DNA from: Phycisphaerae bacterium
Lineage (GTDB): Bacteria; Planctomycetota; Phycisphaerae; UBA1845
NCBI GenBank assembly: GCA_028289375.1
Contig: JANQQK010000042.1
Span: forward strand, 1-64,000
Direction: 5' to 3'
DNA: 64,000 nt
The stretch's first letter is position 1. Every line of letters starts with the position of its first letter. Below, one piece after another: positions 62,863-64,000 of the stretch. The notes under the pieces were generated by a model. That model saw nothing but the letters and a program-made list of their open reading frames with translations. It made no database searches and had not been told where the DNA came from. A program made the translations under genes and the position numbers.

Positions 62863-64000
62863 ATGGCTGATTCAGCGTCGGGTTTGCAGCGAAAGTTCGG
62901 CACGTGGACAGCCACGTTCGTGGTGTTGGCCAGCATGGTCGGGACGGGCATTCTCGTCTCGCCGGGGTACATGATGCTCACCTTGGGGCATCCACTCTTG
63001 ATCCTGGGTCTCTGGATCGTCGGCGGGCTGATGGCGTTATGTGGGGCGTTGTGTGTGGCGGAGTTGGCAGCTGCTTATCCACAATCCGGCGGTGAGTACA
63101 TCTATCTCCGCGAAGCCTATGGTCCGCTGCCGGCGTTCCTCTCAGGCTGGACATCGTTTCTGCTCGGATTCTCGGCCCCACTGGCGGTCTCCGCATTTGT
63201 GGCGGCATCTTACCTTTTGACGCCGTGGGCGAATGACGGTGCGGACGCCGCGTCGGGAACGACGTGGCTGGCGACGGCCTTGATCATTGCGTTGACGGTT
63301 CCCAACCTGCTGGGTTATCGACAATCAGCCTGGACGCAGAATCTGACCACGTTGATCAAATTGGCGTTGTTTGCAGGTCTCGTGGTGGCCGGTCTCATCT
63401 GGGGTGGTGGAAACTTCGATCGCCTCGGTGCGGGACGACCGCTCGATCGGGTATCCGTTGGCGACGGCGCATCGCAGTTGTTCTACGTCATGTTCGCCTA
63501 CAGCGGCTGGAATGCTGCGTCCTATCTGGCCGGCGAAGTACGTGATCCGGGGCGTGGACTGCCGCGCGCGTTGATTGGGGGCACGCTGATCGTGACCGCC
63601 CTCTACGTGGGGTTGAGCGTCGTGTTTACGGTGGCAGTGCCGTTTGATGTCGTTGACGGGGACAACGCCGAAACCATTCCCGTGTTGGCCGTCGAGTTGA
63701 TGTTTGGTGACGGCATGGGGAGGGTGTTCTCGGTCGCGGTTGGTGCGACGTTTCTGGCCACTGTAAACGCCTTCGTCATCACAGGTCCGCGCGTCTACCA
63801 CGCGATGGCCCATGACCGGTCGTTCCCCGCCATCGCGGGGCGCACCAACCGAGATGGCGTCCCCGCGTATGGCATGGTGGCCCAATCAGCCACGGCGGTT
63901 CTGCTGCTCCATGCGACGTCATTTCAGGATCTGTACCGCTACGCCGCCATCGGCCTGTCGCTCTTCGCACTGCTGTTCATCACGGCGGTGTTTGTCCTGC
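62863..64000 (+). CDS. Amino-acid permease (APC family), 3' end outside window
   Basis: 379 residues are visible from ATG 62863, open at the right edge. 'TFVVLASMVGTGILVSPGYMM' (the GTGI motif), 'LCVAELAAAYPQSGGEYIYLREAYG' and 'FSAPLAVSAFVAASY' are signature segments of the APC superfamily (LAT/AAT type); nine of the usual 12 helices are in view. The substrate is not determined. It follows the DUF5329-like gene by 77 bases. Confidence 0.9.
   Translation, partial: MADSASGLQRKFGTWTATFVVLASMVGTGILVSPGYMMLTLGHPLLILGLWIVGGLMALCGALCVAELAAAYPQSGGEYIYLREAYGPLPAFLSGWTSFLLGFSAPLAVSAFVAASYLLTPWANDGADAASGTTWLATALIIALTVPNLLGYRQSAWTQNLTTLIKLALFAGLVVAGLIWGGGNFDRLGAGRPLDRVSVGDGASQLFYVMFAYSGWNAASYLAGEVRDPGRGLPRALIGGTLIVTALYVGLSVVFTVAVPFDVVDGDNAETIPVLAVELMFGDGMGRVFSVAVGATFLATVNAFVITGPRVYHAMAHDRSFPAIAGRTNRDGVPAYGMVAQSATAVLLLHATSFQDLYRYAAIGLSLFALLFITAVFVL

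Overview
The window reads as a chromosomal segment of a Planctomycetota bacterium, most likely of the Phycisphaerae type. The evidence is indirect but consistent: secreted proteins ending in dockerin-like Asp-rich repeats (10.9, 21.5 and 55.9 kb), a PEP-CTERM sorting signal (26.6 kb), several small zinc-ribbon proteins of the CxxCGY...CPECG kind (13.8, 19.0 kb), a Ser/Thr kinase beside an ECF sigma factor, a McsA/McsB protein-arginine-kinase pair, and many large TPR or unknown lipoproteins. Coding is dense, on both strands, GC-rich, with frequent TTG starts. I found no insertion sequence, prophage, CRISPR array, rRNA or tRNA.

Layout. 0-5.6 kb: signalling block (FHA-like fragment, membrane kinase, ECF sigma factor with an anti-sigma-like tail), then a glycosyltransferase and a 51-residue membrane peptide on the other strand. 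5.6-10.3 kb: DUF1573 protein, class V aminotransferase, lipoprotein phosphatase, ribosomal protein S1. 10.3-24.9 kb: accessory-looking region with a four-repeat secreted protein, two coupled unknown membrane proteins, a GbsR-type regulator, a tandem array of five roughly 98-bp hairpin units, small unknown genes, exonuclease VII large subunit, a dockerin protein, and a sodium symporter preceded by an overlapping 46-residue membrane peptide. 25-31 kb: clpX, small zinc-ribbon protein, PEP-CTERM protein, MarR regulator, haem-motif membrane protein, an orphan promoter-to-terminator unit, a GNAT acetyltransferase and an atypical kinase-like protein.

31-42.7 kb: mcsA-mcsB, unknown envelope proteins, a stand-alone LigD-type phosphoesterase domain, asparagine synthase, a thioredoxin/MsrA-like fusion, def-fmt, a TPR protein, rpsT and an S4-less TlyA-like methyltransferase. 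42.7-54.2 kb: a long minus-strand translation operon, nusA-infB-(zinc-ribbon protein)-DUF503-rbfA-(HhH DNA repair protein)-TPR lipoprotein-yebC. 54.3-64 kb: a lone MalK-like ATPase with a consensus promoter, a beta-helix dockerin protein, a secreted hydrolase-like protein, a PQQ-propeller membrane protein, a DUF5329-like protein and an amino-acid permease cut by the window end.

The genes fall into working groups: translation and its quality control (S1, S20, IF-2, NusA, RbfA, Def, Fmt), protein turnover (ClpX, McsAB), envelope and secretion, and signalling. The most unexplained element is the hairpin array at 17.31-17.79 kb, whose stems carry compensatory base changes.
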